Source of the DNA: Syntrophales bacterium
GTDB lineage: Bacteria; Desulfobacterota; Syntrophia; Syntrophales; UBA2210
Reading direction: 5' to 3'
Length of the DNA: 64,000 bases
Assembly (NCBI GenBank): GCA_023228425.1
Contig: JALOBE010000001.1
Location: 1-64,000 of the forward strand
This document shows positions 33,851-43,549 of the stretch, piece after piece (position 1 is the stretch's first letter; every line of letters starts with the position of its first letter). Below the pieces are notes generated by a model that was not told the DNA's origin, searched no databases, and saw only the letters and a list, made by a program, of their open reading frames with translations. A program made the translations under genes and the position numbers.

Positions 33851-34699
33851 ATGAGCATTGTACCCCCCGTTGACACCCGGAAAGTGAAGGCCTTCAGACG
33901 AATGATCAACGGCTATTACAACCTGCACGGCCGCGATCTTCCCTGGAGAAAGACCACGGATCCTTACCGCATCCTCGTCTCCGAGGTAATGCTCCAGCAG
34001 ACCCAGGTATCCAGGGTGATCCCGAAGTACGACCGTTTCATGGTCCGCTTTCCCCATGTCGCGAGCCTGGCCCTGGCGCCTCTCGAGGATGTACTCGGCG
34101 CCTGGCAGGGTTTGGGCTATAACCGGCGGGCACTGTCCCTGAAGCGGGCGGCGGAGATCATTGTCGAGCGTCACGACGGAGCGGTACCGGAGGATGAAGA
34201 GTCTCTTGACGCACTGCCGGGCATCGGAAGGGCCACGGCACGCTCCATCCAGGTTTTCGCCTTCAACAGACCCGTTATTCTTATAGAAACCAATATCCGG
34301 GCAGTGTTTTTACACTATTTTTTTAAAGGCCGTGAAAAGGTTTCCGACACTGAGCTGGAGCCCGTCGCAGAAGCAATGCTGGATCGGGACAACCCGCGCC
34401 GCTGGTACAACGGGCTCATGGATTATGGAACCTGCCTGAAAAAAGCCTTTCCCAATCCGGCCCGGGCAAGTGCCCACCACACGGTTCAGGCCCCCTTCCA
34501 GGGCTCCCTGCGCCAGGTGCGTGGCGCCGTTCTGCGCCTGCTGCTGAATGGCGGCGTCGCAGCCGAGGACGACCTGCCGGAACGGCTCGGATTCGAGGCA
34601 TCGCGGATCCGCGATGCCCTTTCACAGCTCGAAAAGGACGGCCTTGTTTTACGGGAAGGGTCCCGGGTATCCATCCCGGGCGGAAAAAACTCTCTATAA
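33851..34699 (+). CDS. HhH-GPD DNA glycosylase, MutY-like, without Fe-S cluster motif
   Basis: The 282-residue protein has the MutY/EndoIII fold: LPWRKTTDPYRILVSEVMLQQTQVSRV, AWQGLGYNRRAL, and the helix-hairpin-helix LPGIGRATARSI. The lyase lysine of endonuclease III is absent, as in MutY. The catalytic aspartate position reads IETNIRAV (Glu). Where MutY has the four-cysteine Fe-S loop, this protein has NPARASAHHTVQAPFQGSLRQ instead, then a winged-helix-like tail (RIRDALSQLEKDGLV). It probably excises adenine opposite damaged guanine or a related lesion; the actual lesion is uncertain. The start MSIVPPVDTRK is taken because upstream frame crosses a repeat. Confidence 0.8.
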   Translation: MSIVPPVDTRKVKAFRRMINGYYNLHGRDLPWRKTTDPYRILVSEVMLQQTQVSRVIPKYDRFMVRFPHVASLALAPLEDVLGAWQGLGYNRRALSLKRAAEIIVERHDGAVPEDEESLDALPGIGRATARSIQVFAFNRPVILIETNIRAVFLHYFFKGREKVSDTELEPVAEAMLDRDNPRRWYNGLMDYGTCLKKAFPNPARASAHHTVQAPFQGSLRQVRGAVLRLLLNGGVAAEDDLPERLGFEASRIRDALSQLEKDGLVLREGSRVSIPGGKNSL

Positions 34700-34716
34700 A
34701 AAAGGGATGGGGCACC

Positions 34717-35283
34717 ATGAAACTATACACGAAGCGGGGGGACACGGGTGTGACTGATCTTCCCGGTGACAAAGGAATTCCCAAAGATGATCCCCGGCTC
34801 GAGGCCTGTGGAACCCTTGACGAACTCAATGCATACCTCGGCCTTCTTCACTCCCTGATCGATAACCCGGAAGACGGGGCGGGAAATGATCTTGCACGCA
34901 TACAGGCTGAGGTAATGGACATTTCCACGGAAGCGGCATCCTCTGTTCCCCGGGACGAAGACAGTATCCGGGAGTTGTCCCGGGAAAGGGCCATCGCGCT
35001 GCTGGAGGCTGCTATAGACCGTATGGATGCCTCGCTTCCCCGGCTGAAAGGATTCATTGTTCCCGGAGGCACTCCCGGCGCATCAGCGGCCCACGTGGCC
35101 CGAACAGTCTGCCGCCGAGCGGAACGCCGCCTGGTACGCATCTCCCGGGATTCCCCAAACGAGAGGCGGCACCGGGAGATCGCGGCCTCTCTCGCCTACA
35201 TGAACCGGCTGTCGGACTATCTCTTTGCCCTGGCCCGGTATCTCAACAGCATCGGCGGAACCGGCGACAGAACAATCGTCTAG
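34717..35283 (+). CDS. Cob(I)alamin adenosyltransferase, PduO type
   Basis: A 188-residue trimeric ATP:corrinoid adenosyltransferase. It has MKLYTKRGDTGVTDL (ATP-binding N-terminus), ACGTLDELNAYLGLL, and the C-terminal FIVPGGTPGASAAHVARTVCRRAERR and MNRLSDYLFALAR. It makes adenosylcobalamin from cob(I)alamin, useful for B12-dependent mutases and for corrinoid salvage in an organism with the methyltransferase operon at 16.5-24 kb. Starts 17 bp after the glycosylase gene; AGGGATGG precedes the ATG. Confidence 0.93.
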   Translation: MKLYTKRGDTGVTDLPGDKGIPKDDPRLEACGTLDELNAYLGLLHSLIDNPEDGAGNDLARIQAEVMDISTEAASSVPRDEDSIRELSRERAIALLEAAIDRMDASLPRLKGFIVPGGTPGASAAHVARTVCRRAERRLVRISRDSPNERRHREIAASLAYMNRLSDYLFALARYLNSIGGTGDRTIV

Positions 35284-35368
35284 CACCGTGTCAGGCTGAA
35301 TTGTTTCCTCGTACAGCGCGGTCGAGCGGTTCACGCGGCGGGTTTTCATCCGAAGGATTGACGAACCC

Positions 35369-35421
35369 ATAAAAAGTCCGAAAAACGTCTGATAGAGGAC
35401 GGCTTTGTAGAAAGCTCCGCA
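35369..35421 (-). repeat. Half of repeat family D
   Basis: Read on the reverse strand, TTCTACAAAGCCGTCCTCTA and CAGACGTTTTTCGGACTTTT match the same blocks at 48467-48512. The 153-bp gap also has a short block (35282-35309) resembling 11185-11213. Confidence 0.6.
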
Positions 35422-35436
35422 GCACCGTTTTGCTCA

Positions 35437-36093
35437 TCAGCGGCTGATCCTGACTCCGACCCTGTCGCAATAGTCCCGGACCGGGCAGGAGCTGCACAGC
35501 GGCGACACGGGCCGGCAGATCGACTTTCCGAAGGCGATTATCAGGCCGTTGAAATCAATCCAGTATCTCCGGGGGAGCTTCTTTCGCAGGGCGGCCTCGG
35601 TTGCATCGGGGTTGGCCGCGGCAACGTATCCAAGACGGTTCGATACGCGATGCACATGGGTGTCCACGCAGAGAGCGGGACGACCGTATCCCATGGAAAC
35701 GACGAGATTTGCCGTCTTTCTTCCCACCCCCTTGAGACTCAACAGCTCGTCGATGTCCGATGGAACTCTGGAGGAAAAACGATCGATCAGTTCCCGGGAA
35801 ACGGAAATGATTGTCTGTGCTTTCCTCCGATAGAACCCAACGGGATAAATAGCGGCCCTGATGACGTCCTCGGAGAGGCGCACCATTTCTTCCGGTGTCG
35901 AGGCCAGCTCGAAAAGCCGCTCATCGGCACGGCGGGTCACTTCATCTTTGGTGCGAAGACTGAGGAGTGTCGAAATCAGGATGCGGTACGGGTCGGGGGA
36001 CGTTCTCCGGCCGGCTGCGATCATGGGAAGACGCTCGGTCTTCACGGCGCCCTTTATGAGGGCGATGACACGGGCTATGTCCTGATCCTTCAT
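35437..36093 (-). CDS. nth: Endonuclease III
   Basis: A 218-residue HhH-GPD enzyme with LLSLKGVGRKTANLVV (lyase lysine in GRKTAN), VDTHVHRVSNRLG (catalytic aspartate) and the Fe-S loop CRPVSPLCSSCPVRDYC near the C-terminus. It removes oxidised pyrimidines and nicks the abasic site. MKDQDIARV at 36093 is preferred as the start because it aligns with family N-termini; the frame is open to 36117. It faces the PduO gene convergently. Together with the MutY-like protein 1 kb away, the window holds two DNA repair glycosylases. Confidence 0.93.
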   Translation of the reverse strand: MKDQDIARVIALIKGAVKTERLPMIAAGRRTSPDPYRILISTLLSLRTKDEVTRRADERLFELASTPEEMVRLSEDVIRAAIYPVGFYRRKAQTIISVSRELIDRFSSRVPSDIDELLSLKGVGRKTANLVVSMGYGRPALCVDTHVHRVSNRLGYVAAANPDATEAALRKKLPRRYWIDFNGLIIAFGKSICRPVSPLCSSCPVRDYCDRVGVRISR

Positions 36094-36280
36094 ATCCCAT
36101 AGTTCCCTGAACCGCATTCACAGCAAGCACACCCGGACAACCCGGTGTTACCATCGCGGCGGATTCGTCCTCCGACTTCCCGAGGAACACCTGCCTCCTG
36201 AAGAATGACGGGCCGTAACTCTTCCACGGCGATCCCGGAGAATGACGCGTTCCACTTACCGGCTGCATCTGCCGATACCG

Positions 36281-37117
36281 TCAGTCGTAGCCCTCATCGT
36301 TCGCCAGTATATCCAGATGGAGCGTCGCTATGTCCTCGATGTCCAGGTTAGCGTCTTCATTGGTATTTCTGAAATCAATGGTTTTGATGTAGCGGTTGCA
36401 TTCATTGCAGACATCGACCCGGTACTTTTCCTCGTCCTCAACAGTGAAGTAGGCCAGCGACTGTTGGTCCTCGTTGGCACAGAAGGGACATTTGAGACGG
36501 GGGAAGCGCCATTGAATGCCGCACTGCCCGCAGAAGAGATACTTTTCGCCCTCTTCATGCCTCAGCTCACAGATTTTCGGCTCCCGTCCGCAGATGGGAC
36601 AGAACCCCTCGGCCCACCGCGAGGCTTCAATAAGTGAACCGTACTTTTCCGCCAGGATCTCCAGGGACGGTCGAAGGCTTTCTTCCACAAGAAATCCGAG
36701 AAGATCAAAAAACTCGTCATCATCTTCTTCCATGGTTTCTTCAACGGTGCCGGAGTCAAAGGACTCGCGAATCATTGTGAGGAAATCGAAGGTGCCTCCC
36801 TCCATGTCAAGACGTATCCGCCGGGCCTCTCCTCCCAGTTCCCGTTTTTCCGCGAGGTCAAGAAGAGCGAGAAAATACCTCTGAGCATCCTTGGCATCGA
36901 TATCGCCGGCGGCGAAATCGACAAGGGGCATGCCGCATTCCAGTTTCTTCCCGACCAGGCTTTTCTCGATCGTGTAAATGTCTTCTGTGATTTTCCTGCG
37001 GAACTCTTCCCTCAAAATAAGAATATCTCCCAGAATATCAAGCAGTTCCTCGTAGTGAGGGTTCGCGATTTTATAGCGCTCGATAGTCTGCAGCGAATTG
37101 TTGAGCTTCTGTGCCAT
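36281..37117 (-). CDS. fdhE: Formate dehydrogenase accessory protein FdhE, copy 1
   Basis: The 278-residue protein has the FdhE C-terminal metal-binding domain: GFCPICGREPKICEL, EGEKYLFCGQCGIQWRFPRLKCPFC, and VDVCNECNRYIKTID, four CxxC pairs in all. The acidic N-terminal half (MEEDDDEFFDLL) is helical. FdhE helps maturation or redox protection of the catalytic subunit before export. It is transcribed away from fdnGHI, with the short ModE-like gene between; a second FdhE follows fdnI. Confidence 0.9.
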   Translation of the reverse strand: MAQKLNNSLQTIERYKIANPHYEELLDILGDILILREEFRRKITEDIYTIEKSLVGKKLECGMPLVDFAAGDIDAKDAQRYFLALLDLAEKRELGGEARRIRLDMEGGTFDFLTMIRESFDSGTVEETMEEDDDEFFDLLGFLVEESLRPSLEILAEKYGSLIEASRWAEGFCPICGREPKICELRHEEGEKYLFCGQCGIQWRFPRLKCPFCANEDQQSLAYFTVEDEEKYRVDVCNECNRYIKTIDFRNTNEDANLDIEDIATLHLDILANDEGYD

Positions 37118-37358
37118 TATGCCGCCACCTCGGTTGTTTCTTTCCTTATCCGGTCCCCTATATCCGTATTCCCTACCAAGTTCAAGGATTTCTTTTCCTT
37201 GCTTTCCGGGTGTATCGGATGAATGTCCTCATTGTATTGAACGGTATGTTTCCTGATGATATGGGGTACGCCGCGGTGACGAAGGAGGGAGTCAAATCAT
37301 GCCTCCGGTACCATGGTACGACACCGTCGTGGTCGGTCAGGAATACAGGCCCGGTTCA

Positions 37359-37697
37359 TCACGTCTTTTCCTCGAAAAGCATATGAAAATCGGCCTCGGC
37401 ATCTGCCAGCAGGGTTTCGACGTCTTTTTCGAGTTTTTCAAACCGGTCGATGATAGCCCGGGTTTGCTCCATCAGTTCCAGGGATTTTCTCCCCTCGCCC
37501 GACCGGACCAGCTCGATGCCCATGCGTTCCTGGGAAGCCTTCAGGCGGCCCCAGGCGGCCCGATAGGACATGCCCAGCTTCTTTGCCGCCGCGTTGAGGC
37601 TTTTCTCTTCGTCAAGGGCCTTCAATATATCGTCCCGCCCCCGGCCGAAGAGAACCTTGTCGTCTCTTTCTATCCAGATCTTGTACCTGATTTTCAT
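37359..37697 (-). CDS. ModE-like winged-helix regulator, DNA-binding domain only
   Basis: A 112-residue protein beginning MKIRYKIWIERDDKVLFGRGR, with the helix-turn-helix SLNAAAKKLGMSYRAAWGRLKASQ characteristic of ModE. Full ModE adds two Mop/TOBE domains that bind molybdate; these are missing here, and the last 30 residues are a helix (RFEKLEKDVETLLADAEAD). Such short proteins are still found next to Mo and W genes. It is divergent from fdnG and most plausibly controls it or the nearby modABC. How it would sense metal is unclear. Confidence 0.82.
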   Translation of the reverse strand: MKIRYKIWIERDDKVLFGRGRDDILKALDEEKSLNAAAKKLGMSYRAAWGRLKASQERMGIELVRSGEGRKSLELMEQTRAIIDRFEKLEKDVETLLADAEADFHMLFEEKT

Positions 37698-37851
37698 TAT
37701 CGCCCGAATTCTTTCACTCCCGTTGATTGTGGTTATAGGAACGAGTAACGGCACTTGTCAACGTTTTTGTATGTACCCGCCCAGGAAACCGTCAATCCTT
37801 ACGAATAGTCATCGCGCTATCGGCGTCATGGACTATGTTTTTATAAACAGA

Positions 37852-37880
37852 TTGACTTTTCCAGATATCCTCTTTATCTA
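37852..37880 (+). promoter_or_regulatory. Sigma70-type promoter for fdnGHI
   Basis: TTGACT at 37852-37857 and TATCTA at 37875-37880, 17-bp spacer, 35 bp before the fdnG ATG, which follows GGAGGAGGAG. Confidence 0.55.
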
Positions 37881-37914
37881 TCCCATACAAGACATATACT
37901 GGAGGAGGAGTCGG

Positions 37915-40900
37915 ATGGACATTACCAGACGAGGATTTTTGGCGCTCACCGGCGCGGTCGGTTCCGGCGTGGCCTTTTCGACACTCGGCATCGACATACG
38001 GCCCGTTGAGGCTTACGCCGATGAGTTGGACAAAATGAACCGGATCAGAAAGGCCCGGCAAGTCAGCACCATCTGCTGTTACTGCTCCGTCGGGTGCGGC
38101 CTGATCTGCAGCGTCGACACGATTACGGGGAAAATCATCAACATTGAAGGCGACGCTGATCATCCTATCAACGAAGGATCCCTCTGTGCCAAGGGAGCGG
38201 GCTTTTTCGACCTTACCGAGGCCAACAAGCACCGCCTCACCAAGGTCCTCTATCGCAAACCCTATGGAACGGAATGGGAAGAAAAGGACTGGGACTTCGC
38301 CATTTCCCGGATAGCCCGCCTGGTCAAGGACACACGCGACAAAGAATTTATAACGAGAAATGACAGGGGCGATCTGGTCAACCGCTGTGAGTCGATCGGC
38401 CACTACGGCAGTTCCAACGTGGATAACGAAGAGTGCTGGATCATGAGCGTCCGCTCAAGAGCGCTGGGTCTTGTATATATAGACCATCAGGCCAGGGTCT
38501 GACACAGTCCCTCTGTAGCGGCTCTGGCAGAGTCGTTCGGACGCGGTTCCATGACGAACCACTATTGCGATTTACAGAATGCCGATGTCATTCTGATTAT
38601 GGGCAGCAACGCCGCCGAGCATCATCCCATCGCCTTTAAATGGATCCTGAGAGCGAAGGAAAAAGGCGCACGGATCATTCACGTGGATCCTCGCTACACC
38701 CGTACGTCCGCCCGCTGCGACTATCACGTGCCGCTTCGTTCCGGTACGGATATCGCCTTTCTGGGCGGCATGATCAATTATATTTTTGAAAACGACACGT
38801 ATTTCAAAGAATATGTTGAACATTACACAAACGCCTCATTCATCGTAAACAGCGGTTTCTCCTTCGATGACGGCCTCTTCTCCGGCTACGACGCCGGCAA
38901 GCGCTCATACAACAAGGATACGTGGACATTTGAACTCGATGCTGACGGGATTCCCCGGCGTGACATGTCGCTTGAGCATCCCCGTTCGGTATTCCAGCTT
39001 CTGAAAAAGCATTATTCCCGGTACACGCTCGATAAGGTCTCCAGCATTACAGGGGTTTCGAAGGAAAACCTTCTCAGGGTTTATGAGGAATACAGCGCTA
39101 CCGGCGTACCGGACAAGGCGGGCACTGAGTGCTACGCGCTGGGATGGACGCATCATACCGTGGGAAGCCAGAACATCCGCACCATGTCCATCATTCAGCT
39201 TCTGCTGGGCAACATGGGGATTGCCGGAGGAGGCATCAACGCCCTGCGCGGCGAGCCCAATGTTCAGGGATCGACGGATCATTGCATCCTTTACGGTAAC
39301 CTGCCCGGTTATCTGAAGATCCCTACTGCGTCACTGAGGACACTGGACACGTATCTGGAAAAATGCACGCCTACGTCGAAAGACCCGCAGTCGGCCAATT
39401 ACTACACGAATTATCCAAAGTTCTTTGTCAGCTTCCTCAAGGCTCTCTGGGGGGACAGTGCGACAAAAGAAAATGATTTCGGCTACAACTGGCTCCCCAA
39501 GATAGACGATGGCAAGCATTATTCGACGTTGCACATGTTCGACAAGATGTATGAGGGGAAAATCAAGGGATACTTCTGCGTCGGTGCCGACACGGCCATG
39601 AGCACGCCCAATACCGGTAAAGTCCGAAAAGCTATGGAAAATCTGGATTGGCTGGTCGGCGAAAACATTTTCAATAATGAGACCTATGAATTCTGGCGCG
39701 GTCCGGGCGTCGATCCCACAAAGATCAAAACGGAATGTTTCCTTCTTCCCGCTTCTGCCTCGATGGAAAAGGACGGCTCACAGAGCAACTCCGGCCGCTG
39801 GGTGCAGTGGAAATACAAGGCTGCCGAGGCTCCCGGAGACGCTCTTCCCGTCGGCGAGATTGAAATCAAGATCATGGCAGCGATCAAGAAGCTCTACGAG
39901 AAGGAAGGCGGTCCCAACGCTGAACCCATCGTGAATCTCGAATGGGATTATCTGGACGGCAACGGGCACATGGATGTCTTGAAGGTGTCCCATCACATCA
40001 ACGGCCGTTTCACGGGCAATACGGTTGCCGGCGGAACTTCCTACGCGAAAGGGACCCTGGTTCCCGGGTTCGGCTTGCTCGCGGACGACGGTTCGACGGC
40101 CTGCGGCAACTGGGTCATGTCCGGCAGCTTTACCGCAGACGGCGGCAATAAAATGCAATCCAGGGGCAAGGAAGATCCAACGGGGCTGGGTTTGTTCCCT
40201 GACTGGTCCTTTGCCTGGCCGGTAAACCGCAGGATTATTTACAACCGCGCGTCCTGCGATATACATGGCAAACCTTACAATCCCAAGCGTAAGCTTCTGG
40301 AGTGGACAGGCGACAGGTGGGTCGGCGACGTGCCGGATGGCCCCTGGCCGCCCATGGCAGATAAAGAGCGGGGGAAATACCCCTTCATTATGACTCGGGA
40401 CGGCTTGGGGCAGTTGTTTGGACCGGGCATGGCCGAAGGCCCCTTTCCTGAACACTATGAGCCTCTGGAAGGGCCCCTGGCGAAAAACCCCATGTCGTCA
40501 CAACTCAGCAATCCGGTCACTGAAATCTTCACCAGCGACATGGATACAGTAGCCAACGCCAGTGAAAAATATCCCTACGTCTGCACCACCTATTCCTGTA
40601 CCGAACACTGGTGTACAGGCGCCCTGACCCGCTGGCAGGCATGGCTCCTGGAAGCGATGCCGGAACTTTACGTGGAGATCGGTGAACAACTGGCCAGGGA
40701 AAAAGGCATCAAGAACGGCCAGCGTGTCAAAGTGACATCAATTCGTGGCGAAGCACCCTGCGTTGCCATGGTAACGAAGCGCTTCAAGCCTTTCCTGGTG
40801 GAGGGAAGAACAATTCACCAGGTCGGCCTTCCCTTCAATTATGGATGGCTCTTCCCTAAAGACGGCGGAGACAGCACCAATTTCCTGACACCAACTGTTG

Positions 40901-40962
40901 GCGACGCGAACACCTTCTGTCCTGAATACAAGGCGTTCATGGTCAACGTAGAGAAGGCATAG
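37915..40962 (+). CDS. fdnG: Formate dehydrogenase catalytic subunit, selenocysteine-containing, Tat-exported
   Basis: Reading through the in-frame UGA at 38500-38502 gives a 1015-residue protein. It starts MDITRRGFLALTG, a twin-arginine signal, then CCYCSVGCGLICSV (4Fe-4S cluster) and, at residue 196, selenocysteine in the context HQARV-U-HSPSVAALAESFGRG. Downstream come the bis-MGD binding blocks IMGSNAAEHHP and GGGINALRGEPNVQGSTDH and a C-terminal CTTYSCTEHWCTGA. The SECIS hairpin follows the UGA. With FdnH and FdnI it would oxidise periplasmic formate and pass electrons to the membrane quinone, or work with formate as syntrophic electron carrier. If read as ordinary stop, the gene would look broken; it is not. 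Confidence 0.95.
38500..38540 (+). promoter_or_regulatory. UGA selenocysteine codon and SECIS hairpin of fdnG
   Basis: After the UGA, CTCTG and CAGAG form a stem around a loop with GGCTCT, in the position of the bacterial SECIS element. The residues after the UGA (HSPSVAALAE) are the conserved continuation of the family. Confidence 0.8.
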
Positions 40963-40975
40963 GAGGGATGCGGCC

Positions 40976-41779
40976 ATGACAACAAAACGTGAACTGGTCA
41001 AGCTGATCGACACCACCCTGTGCACAGCCTGCCGGGGCTGCCAGGTGGCCTGCAAGCAGTGGAATGAGATGCCCGGATTGAGAACCAGGCAGTGGGGAAG
41101 CTACCAGAATCCTCCCGATCTGGCATGGAATACCTGGACTCTTATCCGGTTTCAGGAATATGAAGCCCCAAACGGTGATTTCGAGTGGATATTCCGCAAG
41201 GACGGATGCATGCACTGCACCGACGCGGGCTGCGTGAAGGTCTGTCCCAGCGGAGCCCTTTACAAGACAAAGTACGGGGCCGTTGCGTTTGACGGCAACA
41301 AGTGCATCGGCTGCAAGGAATGCATCTACGGTTGTCCCTTCGACGTGCCCCGCTACGACCCGAATACGGACAAAATCACGAAATGCGATCTCTGTTACAG
41401 CCGTATACGGGCAGGGCAGGCGCCCGCCTGTGTCAAGTCCTGTCCCACGGGCGCGCTTACCATCGGCTGGAAAGATGAAATGATCAAAAAGGCTTACGCC
41501 CGGGTCAAGGAACTGGGCGGCGACGCGAACGTGTACGGAGACACGCTCCTTGATGGAACTCATGTCATCTATGTGCTGCGGTACAAGCCGTCCGTGTATG
41601 ACAATCTTCCGGTACGTCCGCGGATTCCCCTTTCCGCCATTGCCTGGAAAGACCTGTTCAAGCCTCTCACGCTGCTGGCAGCGGGCGGTGTTCTGGCAGG
41701 CACCTTCCTCCACTACATAACCAAGGGGCCCAAGGACACCGGCGGCGACGACAAGGCCGGTCGGGAAGGAGGAGAATAG
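40976..41779 (+). CDS. fdnH: Formate dehydrogenase iron-sulfur subunit
   Basis: A 267-residue polyferredoxin subunit with four cysteine groups: CTACRGCQVACKQW, CMHCTDAGCVKVCPSGAL, CIGCKECIYGCPFDVP and CDLCYSRIRAGQAPACVKSCPTGAL. A C-terminal membrane anchor (PLTLLAAGGVLAGTFLHY) places the clusters on the membrane surface. It relays electrons from the Mo/W-Sec site to the cytochrome b subunit. It starts 13 bp after fdnG and the next gene follows 2 bp later. Confidence 0.94.
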   Translation: MTTKRELVKLIDTTLCTACRGCQVACKQWNEMPGLRTRQWGSYQNPPDLAWNTWTLIRFQEYEAPNGDFEWIFRKDGCMHCTDAGCVKVCPSGALYKTKYGAVAFDGNKCIGCKECIYGCPFDVPRYDPNTDKITKCDLCYSRIRAGQAPACVKSCPTGALTIGWKDEMIKKAYARVKELGGDANVYGDTLLDGTHVIYVLRYKPSVYDNLPVRPRIPLSAIAWKDLFKPLTLLAAGGVLAGTFLHYITKGPKDTGGDDKAGREGGE

Positions 41780-41781
41780 CC

Positions 41782-42462
41782 ATGATTCCCAAAAAAGGAA
41801 TGATTAAAGTATCGGACTCCTTTGAGCGTATTGTGCACTGGTGGCTTGCCGCCACCTGCATTGTCCTCATCATCAGCGGTTTGGGGATGATGTTTCATTC
41901 TTTCAATTTCATCGGCATCCCCGTGGGAGGGTTGAAGAATCTGAAGCTGATTCACAATTTCACGGGTCTGCTGTTTGCCCCGGCGCTTTTTTTCGCCATT
42001 TTGATCTGGTGGCGTGAGGCGGGGATTTTCAAGCTTCCCGAGGATCTCGAGTGGATGATGGTAGCCGGCGGTTACCTGTGGCACGTTGACACGGTTCCCG
42101 AGACGGGCAAGTACAATCCCGGGCAGAAGGCTTTTTTCCTTGCCGTGGCGCTTTTCGGGATTCTGATGGTCATCACCGGCCTCATCATGTGGTTTCCGCT
42201 GGCTCTGCCCCGCGCCCTGGTGCAGTGGATGTATCCCCTGCACGCGCTGGGTATGCTGGCGATCTTTCCCTTCGTGCTGGTCCACATCTACCTGGGCACC
42301 ATCGGCGTTCCGGGCTCGGCCCAGGCAATTTTCACAGGCTACGTGACCCGCTCCTGGGCAGAGAAGCAGTGCCCGGGTTGGCTGAAGGAAATGGAGCACA
42401 AGGGAACACTGGAAATCTACGGCGAAGAGAAACAAACCGCCGAACACGGACACCACGGTTGA
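41782..42462 (+). CDS. fdnI: Formate dehydrogenase cytochrome b subunit
   Basis: The 226-residue membrane protein has about four hydrophobic helices (WWLAATCIVLIISGLGMMFHS, FTGLLFAPALFFAILIWW, AFFLAVALFGILMVITGLIMWF, LHALGMLAIFPFVLVHIYLG) with histidines suited to two b haems: His in ERIVHWW, NLKLIHNFTG, YPLHALG and VLVHIYLG. It would receive electrons from FdnH and reduce menaquinone. The operon order fdnG-fdnH-fdnI is the standard one. Confidence 0.93.
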   Translation: MIPKKGMIKVSDSFERIVHWWLAATCIVLIISGLGMMFHSFNFIGIPVGGLKNLKLIHNFTGLLFAPALFFAILIWWREAGIFKLPEDLEWMMVAGGYLWHVDTVPETGKYNPGQKAFFLAVALFGILMVITGLIMWFPLALPRALVQWMYPLHALGMLAIFPFVLVHIYLGTIGVPGSAQAIFTGYVTRSWAEKQCPGWLKEMEHKGTLEIYGEEKQTAEHGHHG

Positions 42463-42575
42463 CAAACCGCATCACAAATGATCATATATCGGCCGGAAAC
42501 GGAGGGACGGCTCGCGCGACTTGAGCGCGGGCTCCATCCGCCTTCGGTGCCGAAAGAAAAGGAACGTTCCCGGAC

Positions 42576-43463
42576 ATGGGGAAACATACAGCTGAAGCGG
42601 CGGCAATCGATGCCGTCGTTGATCATGCCATTGAACAGAACCCGCACAGCTCCAGCCTTCTGGAAGCCTTCCGGCCGGTCATACGGCAACAGCGATTCCT
42701 GGTCGAGTCTTTGCCCCTGCCAAAGCTCGATTATTCTACAATCGACAAAGATCGTATGAAATCGGGAGTCCCCGTGACCAGGCAGATCAATCTGCTGTCC
42801 ACCGACGATCCGGTCAAAGAGGCGACCCTGTGTATCGCACCTGCCGTCTCACAGGGCTTCCCCTCGCTGACAGAGGGAATCGAGACGTTTACATATCTGG
42901 TCGAGGGGGGCGTTATCGACCCCGCCGACTATTTCCGCACCAACACGAACGATACAACAAACAGCGCGGCGGCTGCCTGGGAGCAGGAACATGCTCTGGA
43001 TCAGGAACTGTCCTTGTTCCTGATGAACCTTGTGTCCCGGATCATTCTGGAAAAGCGCGCGGGGGAAATTGAGGCGGACATGGACCGATTGCCCTGGGAA
43101 AAGGGCTATTGTCCCATCTGCGGAGCTTTTCCCTCAATCGCCCTTATAGAGGAAGAAGGAGGCCGTCGTTTTCTGCATTGCAGTTCCTGCGGCCATGACT
43201 GGTCTTTCACCCGGGTGGCCTGTCCCTATTGTGAGCACCGGACACCGCAGGGCATGCATTATTTTTTTATCGAGGGTGCTCCGCAGGAATCGGCATTTAT
43301 ATGTGAACGGTGCAACAAATATCTGGTTACGTTGCATCGTGTGGGCAACATCCTCGATCGCGACATGGAGGTTTCAGCCATCAGCCTGGCACATCTGGAC
43401 ATTCTCATGCGGCGCAAGGGATACGAACCGATGAGCTGCTGCCCCTGGAACACCATTGATTAG
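42576..43463 (+). CDS. fdhE: Formate dehydrogenase accessory protein FdhE, copy 2
   Basis: A 295-residue FdhE with GYCPICGAFPSIAL, RFLHCSSCGHDWSFTRVACPYC, and FICERCNKYLVTLHR. It ends HLDILMRRKGYEPM, as FdhE copy 1 ends HLDILANDEGYD, so the two are paralogues but much diverged. It follows fdnI and precedes the molybdopterin oxidoreductase gene on the same strand, so it may serve the selenoenzymes of this island or be specific to the third enzyme. Confidence 0.9.
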   Translation: MGKHTAEAAAIDAVVDHAIEQNPHSSSLLEAFRPVIRQQRFLVESLPLPKLDYSTIDKDRMKSGVPVTRQINLLSTDDPVKEATLCIAPAVSQGFPSLTEGIETFTYLVEGGVIDPADYFRTNTNDTTNSAAAAWEQEHALDQELSLFLMNLVSRIILEKRAGEIEADMDRLPWEKGYCPICGAFPSIALIEEEGGRRFLHCSSCGHDWSFTRVACPYCEHRTPQGMHYFFIEGAPQESAFICERCNKYLVTLHRVGNILDRDMEVSAISLAHLDILMRRKGYEPMSCCPWNTID

Positions 43464-43549
43464 TCGCCGCATTGAACCATGATGTCACATATGGTTGCCG
43501 GATACCCACACATCGCTGCCGGCCTATAGAATCGAAAGGTGGTTCGCTC

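Noticed and set aside
38500..38502. Apparent premature stop in fdnG
   Set aside because: The UGA is in the conserved selenocysteine position, followed by a SECIS-like hairpin and in-frame family sequence.
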